NCBI GenBank assembly: GCA_036378375.1
Contig: DASUWQ010000518.1
Coordinates: 1 to 8,228, forward strand
DNA: 8,228 nt
Source: JAFAVN01 sp036378375
Lineage (GTDB): Bacteria > Verrucomicrobiota > Verrucomicrobiia > Chthoniobacterales > JAFAMB01
Reading direction: 5' to 3'
Of this stretch, positions 1-6,260 are shown piece after piece. The notes under the pieces were generated by a model. It made no database searches. It saw only the letters and a program-made list of their open reading frames with translations, and had not been told where the DNA came from. The position numbers and the translations under genes were made by a program. How positions within the stretch are numbered: the stretch's first letter is position 1; the number at the start of each line of letters is the position of its first letter.

Positions 1-52
1 CCGACGAGATCTGGTTCAGAGGTTGCGGCATTTTTCATTGGGATGTTTTCAA

Positions 53-80
53 TTGGCTATGGGCTATTGACTATTGGCTA
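53..80. repeat. Heptanucleotide tandem array, four TTGGCTA-like units
   Basis: Four consecutive 7-bp units can be read: TTGGCTA, TGGGCTA, TTGACTA, TTGGCTA. The array ends 11 bp beyond the stop codon of the MalG-like permease, so it lies in the 3' flank of that gene. It shares the 7-bp period, but not the sequence, of the GTGANNG arrays elsewhere in the window. Short heptanucleotide tandem repeats are known from intergenic DNA of some bacteria, for example the STRR repeats of cyanobacteria; their function is uncertain. The remaining bases before it (1-52) show nothing I can assign. Confidence 0.75.
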
Positions 81-91
81 TTCGCGCAGCG

Positions 92-952
92 CTACTTAAG
101 TCCTGAGGTTTTGATCGACTCTACTAACTGCCGTTGGAATATGAAGAACAGCACAAGCGTCGGGAGTGCAACGATGACTGACCCGGCCATAATATAATTC
201 CACGAGGACGAATATTGATTGTGGAAACTTGCGATCGCAATCTGAACGACCCACAAACTCTGATCGTTAGTAATCGTTAGCGGCCAAATGAAGGCATTCC
301 AGTTTGCCAGAAAGAAAAAGACGGAGAGAGCAGCTAGAATCGGACGGCTAAGCGGCAGCATCACGCTCCAATAGATCCGGAAGTAACTAGCTCCGTCGAT
401 TATCGCTGCTTCTTGAAGTTCTTGAGGAATCCCAATGTAGAACTGGCGCAAAAGAAAAATCCCGAAGGCATTGAAGATAGCGGGGATAATGAGGCCGGCA
501 TAGCTATTTACCATCCCCATTTGTCGAACCAGAATGAAAAGAGGAACGATGATGACCGGTAGTGACACGAGGAAAGTGGAAAATATGGCGAGAAAGATGA
601 GTTCGCGGCCAGGAAATTTGAGCCGGGCAAGCGCGAATCCGGCCATAGAGTGAAACCAGAGGGCAACCACGGTAATGGTGCCGGCAACGAAAAAGCTGTT
701 GAGCATGTATCGCCAGAACGGCGACGCCGTGAACACATAGAGGAAATTGTCCAGGGTCCAATGCTGCGGAAGAAGGTTGGGGCTAAAGGTCTCGTCTCCC
801 GGCTTGAGCGAGGCGCAAATCATCCATACGAGCGGGCTGACCGTTAAAATGGCCAAGGCCGCGGTGAAGCAAAAAAGCAAAATAGGTCCCAGTCGTCGAA
901 AGATGTTTCGAGACAGCCTTGATGTGTGAATTTCAACGGTTGGTTCGGTCAT
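92..952 (-). CDS. Carbohydrate ABC transporter permease, MalG/UgpE-like (CUT1)
   Basis: This 286-residue protein is one of two inner-membrane permease subunits of a sugar importer. About six hydrophobic segments are visible, near residues 22-44, 88-110, 119-140, 152-169, 206-225 and 254-273. The EAA loop that docks the ATPase is clear: EAAIIDGASYFRIYWSVMLP begins at residue 181, with the conserved glycine at 187. The C-terminus (SIKTSGLK) is typical of MalG/UgpE permeases, and the length is normal for the family. The ATG at 952 follows the stop of the upstream permease gene by only 9 bp, so the two are almost certainly cotranscribed and perhaps translationally coupled. No Shine-Dalgarno sequence precedes it. 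The family assignment is firm; the substrate cannot be read from the sequence. Confidence 0.96.
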   Translation of the reverse strand: MTEPTVEIHTSRLSRNIFRRLGPILLFCFTAALAILTVSPLVWMICASLKPGDETFSPNLLPQHWTLDNFLYVFTASPFWRYMLNSFFVAGTITVVALWFHSMAGFALARLKFPGRELIFLAIFSTFLVSLPVIIVPLFILVRQMGMVNSYAGLIIPAIFNAFGIFLLRQFYIGIPQELQEAAIIDGASYFRIYWSVMLPLSRPILAALSVFFFLANWNAFIWPLTITNDQSLWVVQIAIASFHNQYSSSWNYIMAGSVIVALPTLVLFFIFQRQLVESIKTSGLK

Positions 953-961
953 GCGCCGGAG

Positions 962-1912
962 CTACGTGAAGTGGAATCTTCCCCCCTTAGTAACCGCAAA
1001 AAGAATGGACGTTACGATCAACAGGATGAGAACTAAAAACGAGGCCATAGCGGCGGCGTAACCGTAATTGTTATATTGGAACGCCTGCTGGTAGATATAG
1101 AAAATCACTAACGAAGTTGAATTGGCCGGACCGCCTCTCGTCATGATATAAATCAGGTCGAATGCCTGAGAACCAGCGACGGCGGAGACCAAGGATACTA
1201 ACAGTACGAAAAAGCTAGTTGGGCGGAGTAAGGGCAGCGTGATTCGAAGAAACGTTGCCCAAGGACCTGCGCCATCGATCCGGGCGGCGTCGTAGTACTC
1301 GCGAGGGATCTCCTGCAGCCCGGAAAGAAAGATAATCATGTAGTACCCCATGAGGAACCAGACGGTGACGAAGAGAATGGAGTACAGGGTAATATTCGGG
1401 TCGCCCAACCAAGAATATCCCGATAGACCGAAGAACTCGAATAGCCGGTTAACAAACCCAACTTTATCAACCAGCATTACTTGCCAAGTGAGAGCGACAA
1501 CTACCAGGCTGACCACATTGGGCACAAAAAACATGCTTCTAAAGAAGCCGATAAAAGGGATGCGCTGATTGACCAGTAACGCTAGTCCGAGACCGGTGAC
1601 ATAGAGCGCGGGGACTAGAATCAAAACGTAAACGAACGTCACCCACAGGCTTTGCCGGAACAGGGGATCGACCAACATTCGTTGAAAGTTAGCCAGACCA
1701 ACGAACTTAAACCCGCCAAACCCGTTTACTGAAAAGAAACCCAGACTCAAAGAAAAGAGCATGGGCAAGGCCACAAAGATGGCCAGCCCGAGGGCGTCTG
1801 GCAGGATGAACAGATACGCAGCCAAAGCTTCCCTTTGGCTGCGTTTTAATCCCCGACGGGCGCGACCGGTGACCGGAGGAGTAGTTGTGTTCCTGATGAG
1901 TAATTCGGGCAT
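962..1912 (-). CDS. Carbohydrate ABC transporter permease, MalF/UgpA-like (CUT1)
   Basis: This is the partner permease, 316 residues with the ATG at 1912. A first hydrophobic segment (about residues 32-58) follows a basic cytoplasmic tail, RARRGLKRSQRE. The EAA-type loop reads EYYDAARIDGAGPWATFLRI from about residue 205, with the conserved glycine at 214. A MTRGGPANST motif (about 257-266) is typical of MalF/UgpA permeases. The frame stays open upstream to a TTG at 1996, but those 28 residues translate the heptanucleotide repeat (NHQSLITDH) and are probably not coding, so I chose the ATG. A large imperfect palindrome separates it from the binding-protein gene. The 9-bp gap to the next permease marks an operon. 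The two permeases presumably form a heterodimer. Confidence 0.94.
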   Translation of the reverse strand: MPELLIRNTTTPPVTGRARRGLKRSQREALAAYLFILPDALGLAIFVALPMLFSLSLGFFSVNGFGGFKFVGLANFQRMLVDPLFRQSLWVTFVYVLILVPALYVTGLGLALLVNQRIPFIGFFRSMFFVPNVVSLVVVALTWQVMLVDKVGFVNRLFEFFGLSGYSWLGDPNITLYSILFVTVWFLMGYYMIIFLSGLQEIPREYYDAARIDGAGPWATFLRITLPLLRPTSFFVLLVSLVSAVAGSQAFDLIYIMTRGGPANSTSLVIFYIYQQAFQYNNYGYAAAMASFLVLILLIVTSILFAVTKGGRFHFT

Positions 1913-1942
1913 TCGAAATGAAGGAGCTGGGAGGGGCGAGAA

Positions 1943-1970
1943 GTGATCGGTGATTAGTGATTGGTGATTG
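1943..1970. repeat. Heptanucleotide tandem array GTGATNN, four units
   Basis: Four 7-bp units run GTGATCG, GTGATTA, GTGATTG, GTGATTG, followed by a partial GTGG. The array forms the inner part of the left arm of the palindrome between the binding-protein and permease genes. It begins 30 bp upstream of the chosen MalF-like start. Reading it as protein gives the low-complexity extension discussed for that gene. Confidence 0.85.
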
Positions 1971-2064
1971 GTGGAGTCGAGTCGAGCAAGTGACAAAGAA
2001 CTTATACGGCCTGTGTACCTGCTGAGAATACAGGCTCTTCATTTTCAGATCACTACCGCGGTCC

Positions 2065-2099
2065 CATTCACCAATCACCATTCACCAATCACCATTCAC
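2065..2099. repeat. Heptanucleotide tandem array CATTCAC/CAATCAC, five units
   Basis: Five exact 7-bp units alternate CATTCAC, CAATCAC, CATTCAC, CAATCAC, CATTCAC, giving a 14-bp higher-order repeat. The array is the reverse-complement counterpart of the GTGATTG array at 1943-1970 and forms the inner part of the right arm of the palindrome. Confidence 0.88.
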
Positions 2100-2144
2100 T
2101 TCTTCGCCCCAGCTCCTTTCTATATTTTAAAACTTCGGCATCTC

Positions 2145-3572
2145 CTATTTCAACGGAGCGCCCGAATATCCGGCGAGAAACGAGTCGATATTTTGGCTGG
2201 CCGAAGCTGCCTGTTGCTCGGGATTGGCTCCTCCCAATTGACAAGCTTGAATTGCGTCCGAAACGGCCTTGTAGACTTCCGGTGGAACCCGAGGTTCGCC
2301 ACGTCCAGTGGGAAAGACTTCATCTTTAAACACTTTCATTGGTCCGTCGTTGTAACCACCAAGCTGCGTCGCTTTCTCTAAAGCCGATTTTCTCGGCGAG
2401 ATATCGCTCTTGGCTTTGATGCACCAATCGACTACCCGTCCAATGGAGTCGTCGCTCATTGACCCGAGGGCCCATACGCAAAACTTCGCTGCCGTCTCCG
2501 GGTCCTTGCCTTTTGCATTCGCGACAAACGACCAGCCGCCGAGCACGCTCTTCGGTGTGCCATTGGGCGGTGTCGGGCAAGGGAATACGCCGTACTCAAA
2601 CCCTTTAGCGCCTTCGCGTAACGCCGAGACTCCCCAGATCCCAAGGTTCTGGATGGCACAATAGCCGCTCACCATGTTTGCTACTACATTCCAACCACCA
2701 CCTCCGAGGGCGTTACGAGGGGATACATTCTGTTTGACGGTGTCTTGCCAAAACTTCAGCGCTTGAGCGGCGGCAGGCGAATTGAACGCGCTTTTGTTTC
2801 CTTCCGCGGTCACCATATCGCCGCCTCCCTGCCAGAGAAACGGGTACCAGGTGAAATTCTGATAGTAACCCGGAGTGGTCTCGAATAGACAACCGAACTG
2901 GTTCTTCTTCGTCAATTTTTTGGAGACCTCGATCAACTGGTCCCAAGTTTTTGGAATATCTGCTTCCGAGAGCTTAGCCTCGCTAAACGCCTTATGGCTG
3001 TAGTACATCGCCATGGGTTCAACCTCCATCGGCAGCCCGTAAATTTTGCCGTCCACTATGCGAGTCTCCATGACGTTATCGAAGAAATCTTTTTTGGCGA
3101 CATCCTCCATATACTGCGACAAATTCACTAAGACATCGCCGTTGTAGTAACGTAGGAAATCGCCCGGGCTGATAATGAAGATGTCCGGTCCTTGACCGGA
3201 GGCGAAAGCGGTTTGGAGCTTGGAACCGTTCATGTACTCCTGGTTAGGGACGTAAAGCAGTTCGACCTTGACGTCGTGGGAGCTATTCCAGGACTTAACC
3301 GTGTCTTGAAACCATTGGTCCTGCATTTTTGAGCCGCCGCCTGGGCCATAGAATTGCCAGAACGAGAGGCTCTTGGGGGTGGCTGCTTTGACATAAATAT
3401 TGAAAGGCGAGAAAAGCGAAGACACGGCAGCCACAACAGCCACCTTGCCGCCTCCTATCAAAAGCTCGCGCCGGGTAATGTTGGATAAGGAGGAGTTAGA
3501 CACGGGGGGTTCGGTGGGGGACACCGACGAGACGACAGGAGACGTTACCTCAGGTTCGGGTGATGGCTTCAT
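2145..3572 (-). CDS. Sugar ABC transporter substrate-binding protein (SBP family 1), Tat-type signal
   Basis: This 475-residue protein is the extracytoplasmic binding protein of the importer encoded just downstream. It matches solute-binding protein family 1 (MalE/UgpB type), with GKIYGLPMEVEPMAMYYSHK at about 175-194 and DIPKTWDQLIEVSKKL at about 205-220. The N-terminus has a Ser/Pro-rich stretch of about 30 residues, then TRRELL with twin arginines at 34-35, a hydrophobic run to about 56, and a plausible cleavage site near VKA-AT (62-65). This looks like a Tat signal; there is no lipobox cysteine. I chose the ATG at 3572; a TTG at 3584 would add four residues. No Shine-Dalgarno sequence is evident. 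It is the first gene of the transport operon and faces the divergent control region with the LacI-like sites. The ligand is unknown. Confidence 0.94.
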   Translation of the reverse strand: MKPSPEPEVTSPVVSSVSPTEPPVSNSSLSNITRRELLIGGGKVAVVAAVSSLFSPFNIYVKAATPKSLSFWQFYGPGGGSKMQDQWFQDTVKSWNSSHDVKVELLYVPNQEYMNGSKLQTAFASGQGPDIFIISPGDFLRYYNGDVLVNLSQYMEDVAKKDFFDNVMETRIVDGKIYGLPMEVEPMAMYYSHKAFSEAKLSEADIPKTWDQLIEVSKKLTKKNQFGCLFETTPGYYQNFTWYPFLWQGGGDMVTAEGNKSAFNSPAAAQALKFWQDTVKQNVSPRNALGGGGWNVVANMVSGYCAIQNLGIWGVSALREGAKGFEYGVFPCPTPPNGTPKSVLGGWSFVANAKGKDPETAAKFCVWALGSMSDDSIGRVVDWCIKAKSDISPRKSALEKATQLGGYNDGPMKVFKDEVFPTGRGEPRVPPEVYKAVSDAIQACQLGGANPEQQAASASQNIDSFLAGYSGAPLK

Positions 3573-3616
3573 TTCGGGGAACAACTTTTAGTTAGGGGGC
3601 AGGGATAGGCGTTCAC

Positions 3617-3630
3617 TGTAAAAGTTTTCA
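3617..3630. promoter_or_regulatory. LacI/cre-like operator, site 1 (TGTAAAAGTTTTCA)
   Basis: This near-palindrome shares 13 of 14 bases with site 2 and lies in the divergent region between the binding-protein and FGGY kinase genes. LacI/GalR-family operators and CcpA cre sites have a central CG flanked by TGNAAN and inverted arms; here the centre is AG, so this copy is weaker. It is about 45 bp from the binding-protein start, a reasonable place for repression or activation of that promoter. I could not assign -35/-10 boxes with confidence. Confidence 0.55.
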
Positions 3631-3636
3631 GCGAGT

Positions 3637-3650
3637 TGTAAACGTTTTCA
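3637..3650. promoter_or_regulatory. LacI/cre-like operator, site 2 (TGTAAACGTTTTCA)
   Basis: The 14-mer has a central CG and nearly perfect dyad symmetry (TGTAAAC against TGAAAAC). With its flanking bases it fits the cre consensus WTGNAANCGNWNNCW at every position. It repeats site 1 exactly 20 bp downstream, close to two helical turns, so two dimers could bind the same DNA face. It lies about 65 bp from each neighbouring start codon and could control both divergent transcription units. No LacI-family gene is in the window, so the regulator would be encoded elsewhere. Confidence 0.62.
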
Positions 3651-3716
3651 TTAGCTCGCGTCCGGCGTCAAATGCGGATGCATTTCGCGTCGATGCACGG
3701 TAAAGAGTCATCACCA

Positions 3717-5225
3717 ATGCCGCATCAAAATCTGTTGCTCGGTCTCGACGTCGGGACGACCAATATTAAGTGTCTGGCTCTCGATTCCACAGGGAAAATT
3801 CTAGTCCAAGCTGACGAAAGGACGCCCCTTAGTTACCCTAGACCGGGCTGGACCGATTTCGATCCGGAGCTGATTTGGCCCGCGGTTTGCCGCACCATCC
3901 GGGCCGCGGTCGCCAAGATTGAGCTACCCGATCGCATCAAAGGGATTGCGGTATCCGGTGTTGCTGAATCGCTGTTTCCCATCGATAAAGCCGGCCGATC
4001 GTTGGGACCGGCGATTGCCTGGTTTGACCTCAGGACGACCGCAGAATTCGCCTGGCTCCGGGATCGGATCGGATACGACCGCTTGTTTCAGATTTCCGGC
4101 CTGAATCCGGACCCGATGTTCGGATTGTGTAAAATGCTGTGGGCCAAGAATCATCAGCCTGAAGTATTCAACAAGGCAGCGCAGTGGCTCCACATGGCGG
4201 ATTATTTCGCGTACCGGCTTTGCAACATCCCAGCGACGGACCCGAGTTTGGCGTGTCGCAGCCTGGCATATAATCTGGCCGAGCGAACGTGGGAGACCGA
4301 ACTGCTGACCGACATAGGAATCGATACCGATGTTTTCCCACCGATCTTACGAAGCGGGACATTACTTGGACCCATTACAGCGGCGACAGCTAAAGAAACC
4401 AATCTTCCAGCTACCTGCCAGGTTTGCGTTGGCGCTCATGATCAACTCAGCGGCATATTTGCGGTGAGTGGGTTGGCCAAAGAGGTGGTGACGGATAGTC
4501 TAGGGACCTCGGCCACGATTCTTGCCATTGCCGAAAAGCCCGTCTTTAGCAGGGCCCTCCCCGACCATGGTTTAGCTCAAGGAGCGGTCTGGATCGATGA
4601 GCCGGCTTTCTATCTTACAGGTGGTTTGTTTACAGCCGGCGCCGCCATAGAATGGTTCCAGCAACAGTGCGGAGGCAAAGCCGACTTTGCGACTCTGACT
4701 GACGAAGCGGCGGGCGCTCATCATGCCGTACCAATTTTCCTTCCGCATCTCGTGCGTAGCTTGACGCCATTTCCGGATGCGCACGCTGCCGGATCGTTTG
4801 TCGGATTGCGCTCAACCACGACCCGCGGAGCGATGTTCAGGGCGGTCCTGGAAGGAATCGCATTCGAAGAGAGGGCCATCGTCGAAGCCATGGAAACCGT
4901 GGCCGGCCAACCGCGACCGAAGGAAATCATTACGATCGGAATCCCTATGCAGAACCGGCTCCTGGCCCAAATTAAAGCCGACGTTTACGGGTTGCCTTTG
5001 AAGATTAGTCCGGTTCGGGAGGCGGTCGCGTTGGGGGTGGCGCTATTAGCCGGCATCGGCACGGGTGTCTATGCCAATGGTTCGGCTGCCGCTGCCGCTG
5101 TCCGCCAGGAAGAGATTAGTTTGGAGCCTAGAGGAGACCAGGCAAAGGAATTGGAGGCGCGGTATCAGGTTTATCGAGACCTTTTCTTGCAGCTCCAACC
5201 GATCAATCATCGGTTGTATCGGTAG
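3717..5225 (+). CDS. FGGY-family carbohydrate kinase (xylulokinase-like)
   Basis: This cytoplasmic ATP-dependent sugar kinase has 502 residues from the ATG at 3717, a usual length for the family. The N-terminal phosphate-binding motif LGLDVGTTNIK is at residues 8-18. The catalytic-base motif GAHDQ gives Asp242, as in xylulokinase and fuculokinase. DSLGTSAT follows at about 260-267. The region GSFVGLRSTTTRGAMFRAVL matches FGGY signature 2 except for Ala where a polar residue is usual. The usual adenine-site GGG motif is replaced by IGIPMQN at 407-413. In-frame ATGs at 3672, 3678 and 3693 would lengthen the N-terminus, but family members begin only a few residues before this motif; a weak AAAGAG precedes 3717. 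The gene diverges from the transporter operon and shares its control region. D-xylulose or another ketose is the likely substrate, but this is not proven. Confidence 0.93.
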   Translation: MPHQNLLLGLDVGTTNIKCLALDSTGKILVQADERTPLSYPRPGWTDFDPELIWPAVCRTIRAAVAKIELPDRIKGIAVSGVAESLFPIDKAGRSLGPAIAWFDLRTTAEFAWLRDRIGYDRLFQISGLNPDPMFGLCKMLWAKNHQPEVFNKAAQWLHMADYFAYRLCNIPATDPSLACRSLAYNLAERTWETELLTDIGIDTDVFPPILRSGTLLGPITAATAKETNLPATCQVCVGAHDQLSGIFAVSGLAKEVVTDSLGTSATILAIAEKPVFSRALPDHGLAQGAVWIDEPAFYLTGGLFTAGAAIEWFQQQCGGKADFATLTDEAAGAHHAVPIFLPHLVRSLTPFPDAHAAGSFVGLRSTTTRGAMFRAVLEGIAFEERAIVEAMETVAGQPRPKEIITIGIPMQNRLLAQIKADVYGLPLKISPVREAVALGVALLAGIGTGVYANGSAAAAAVRQEEISLEPRGDQAKELEARYQVYRDLFLQLQPINHRLYR

Positions 5226-5234
5226 CGCTCTGGA

Positions 5235-5394
5235 ATCGTCCTCGTACTCGTCGTCGTCCTCGTCCTCGAACTTAGCAGGCTGCGGTGACTAGTACCCAGT
5301 TTGGATTCTTCCCGGAAATCGAACTCGGCGATCTTAACAGGCCGTGGAACAAATGGCTTTCGAGGACGAGGACGACGACGAGTACGAGGACGAT
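5235..5394. repeat. Perfect 36-bp inverted repeat with CTCGTN hexamer arms, convergent gap
   Basis: Positions 5235-5270 and 5359-5394 are exact reverse complements over 36 bp. The arms are built from CTCGTN-type hexamers (CTCGTA, CTCGTC). The 88-bp loop holds an imperfect 15-bp direct repeat, CTTAGCAGGCTGCGG at 5271 and CTTAACAGGCCGTGG at 5333. The element fills the gap between two convergent genes: it starts 9 bp after the FGGY kinase stop and ends 15 bp before the phosphatase stop. Either transcript would form a very stable stem, which could terminate or protect mRNA from both directions. There is no clear U-tract and the loop is long, so it is not a textbook intrinsic terminator. Confidence 0.9.
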
Positions 5395-5409
5395 GTGTGA
5401 TCGCTCGCT

Positions 5410-6186
5410 TTAAAACAAATCCGTCAGTGTCGGATACAACGATGCTGGACCCGCAATCACGCGGTTCCCTTTCCAAAGACCGTCGTCAGCGAGGAAATCG
5501 TTGATGACTCCGCCGGCAGCCTGAACTACGGCTAAAGCACCGAGACAGTCCCATGAATTGATATGTGGCTCGACATATCCAATCAGCCGTCCGGCGGCCA
5601 CGTAGCATAGTGCTAGAGCCCCGCAACCTTCTCGATAAAACATCGATCCGTCCTTCAAAAGCCTCGAGAAGAGCGGAAGGAATTCGTCCGGTTTTACCCT
5701 TGGTGAGTAGCCAACGCCGAGAATGCCGTCGGTTAGACGTGTCGCGTTGCCAACTTTAATTGGGTTCCCATTCAGGGTTGCAGGTTGGCCCCGGCAACCT
5801 TGAAACAGTTCGCCGCGAGCGGGTCCATAAACCAAACCCATCTCCAATGTTCCATTTTGTACGAACGCAATCGACACGCACCACCCGGCGAGACCGTTAA
5901 TGAAAGGCTGAGTGCCATCGATTGGATCGACCACCCAAACCCCTTGCTCAGCCGAAAACTCAGTCCGCCCCGTTTCTTCACCAAGGAAAGCGTCCTCCGG
6001 GAATCGGCTTTGCAGGCGGTTCCGAATGAGCATTTCAACATTAACATCCGCCTCGCTGGCCATGTCTTGTTCCCCCTTCTGCTTGATGGTCAGGGTTCCG
6101 AGGCGACGGAAATAATCGAGCGCAAGCGTTCCGGCGTCCTTAATAAGATCGGTGGCGAATTCGTATCGGACAGCGAGGTCGGGCAT
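5410..6186 (-). CDS. Inositol monophosphatase family phosphatase
   Basis: This 258-residue enzyme belongs to the Mg2+-dependent, Li+-sensitive phosphatase superfamily that includes SuhB, HisN-type histidinol phosphatase and CysQ. Metal-site residues are all visible: Glu70 in LGEETG, Asp87 and Asp90 in WVVDPIDGTQPF (residues 84-95), and Asp213 in INSWDCLGALAVVQAAGG. The segment GCGALALCYVAAGRLIGYVE (about 187-206) corresponds to the substrate-binding part of the fold. Length and both family signatures are intact, so the enzyme is probably active on a sugar phosphate, inositol phosphate or histidinol phosphate; the sequence does not decide which. The ATG at 6186 has no Shine-Dalgarno sequence and sits 11 bp from a heptamer array. 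It is downstream of mak on the same strand and may be cotranscribed despite a 357-bp gap. Confidence 0.93.
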   Translation of the reverse strand: MPDLAVRYEFATDLIKDAGTLALDYFRRLGTLTIKQKGEQDMASEADVNVEMLIRNRLQSRFPEDAFLGEETGRTEFSAEQGVWVVDPIDGTQPFINGLAGWCVSIAFVQNGTLEMGLVYGPARGELFQGCRGQPATLNGNPIKVGNATRLTDGILGVGYSPRVKPDEFLPLFSRLLKDGSMFYREGCGALALCYVAAGRLIGYVEPHINSWDCLGALAVVQAAGGVINDFLADDGLWKGNRVIAGPASLYPTLTDLF

Positions 6187-6197
6187 GAGGAGGGGAT

Positions 6198-6232
6198 GTG
6201 AAAGGTGATTGGTGAGAGGTGAAGGGTGAAAG
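6198..6232. repeat. Heptanucleotide tandem array GTGANNG, five units
   Basis: Five 7-bp units fit GTGANNG: GTGAAAG, GTGATTG, GTGAGAG, GTGAAGG, GTGAAAG, then a partial GTGG. The array begins 11 bp upstream of the phosphatase start codon, so it falls in that gene's 5' untranslated region or promoter. It belongs to the same sequence family as the array at 1943-1970, but no complementary second array is nearby. The following 28 bp (6233-6260) before the palindromic element show nothing assignable. Confidence 0.85.
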
Positions 6233-6260
6233 GTGGAAAATGGGAGGCAAGGAGTTCACT

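Larger units (their letters stand above)
1919..2119. repeat. Imperfect long inverted repeat with heptamer-repeat arms
   Basis: The gap between binding-protein and MalF-like genes is mostly one palindrome. The left arm (about 1919-1973) starts GAAGGAGCTGGGAGGGGCGA and runs into GTGATTG heptamers. The right arm (about 2064-2119), read in reverse complement, starts GAAAGGAGCTGGGGCGAAGA and runs into GTGAATG/GTGATTG heptamers. By eye the arms agree over roughly 50 bp with small gaps. The intervening bases (about 1974-2063) hold a small 6-bp hairpin, GCCTGT with ACAGGC, around 2010-2035. In the transport-operon mRNA this could fold into a long hairpin between the binding-protein and permease reading frames. 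Such structures can adjust relative expression by protecting upstream mRNA, but that role is inferred. Confidence 0.75.

Noticed and set aside
1910..1996. N-terminal extension of the MalF-like permease to a TTG at 1996
   Set aside because: The extra 28 residues are mostly a translation of the heptanucleotide array and its flank, and an ATG at 1912 fits family lengths better.
1707..2081. 124-codon minus-strand open frame across the binding-protein/permease gap
   Set aside because: It overlaps the MalF-like gene in another frame, and its N-terminal part translates repeat sequence.
1943..2099. CRISPR array
   Set aside because: Units are 7 bp and contiguous with no spacers, so this is tandem simple repeat.
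3672..3716. Longer FGGY kinase starting at ATG 3672, 3678 or 3693
   Set aside because: FGGY kinases usually start a few residues before the LGLDVGTT motif; the extra residues show no family similarity. It cannot be excluded from the sequence alone.
5235..5394. Classical rho-independent terminator
   Set aside because: The stem is long and perfect, but the loop is 88 bases and no T-tract follows either arm; listed as an inverted repeat with possible 3'-end function.
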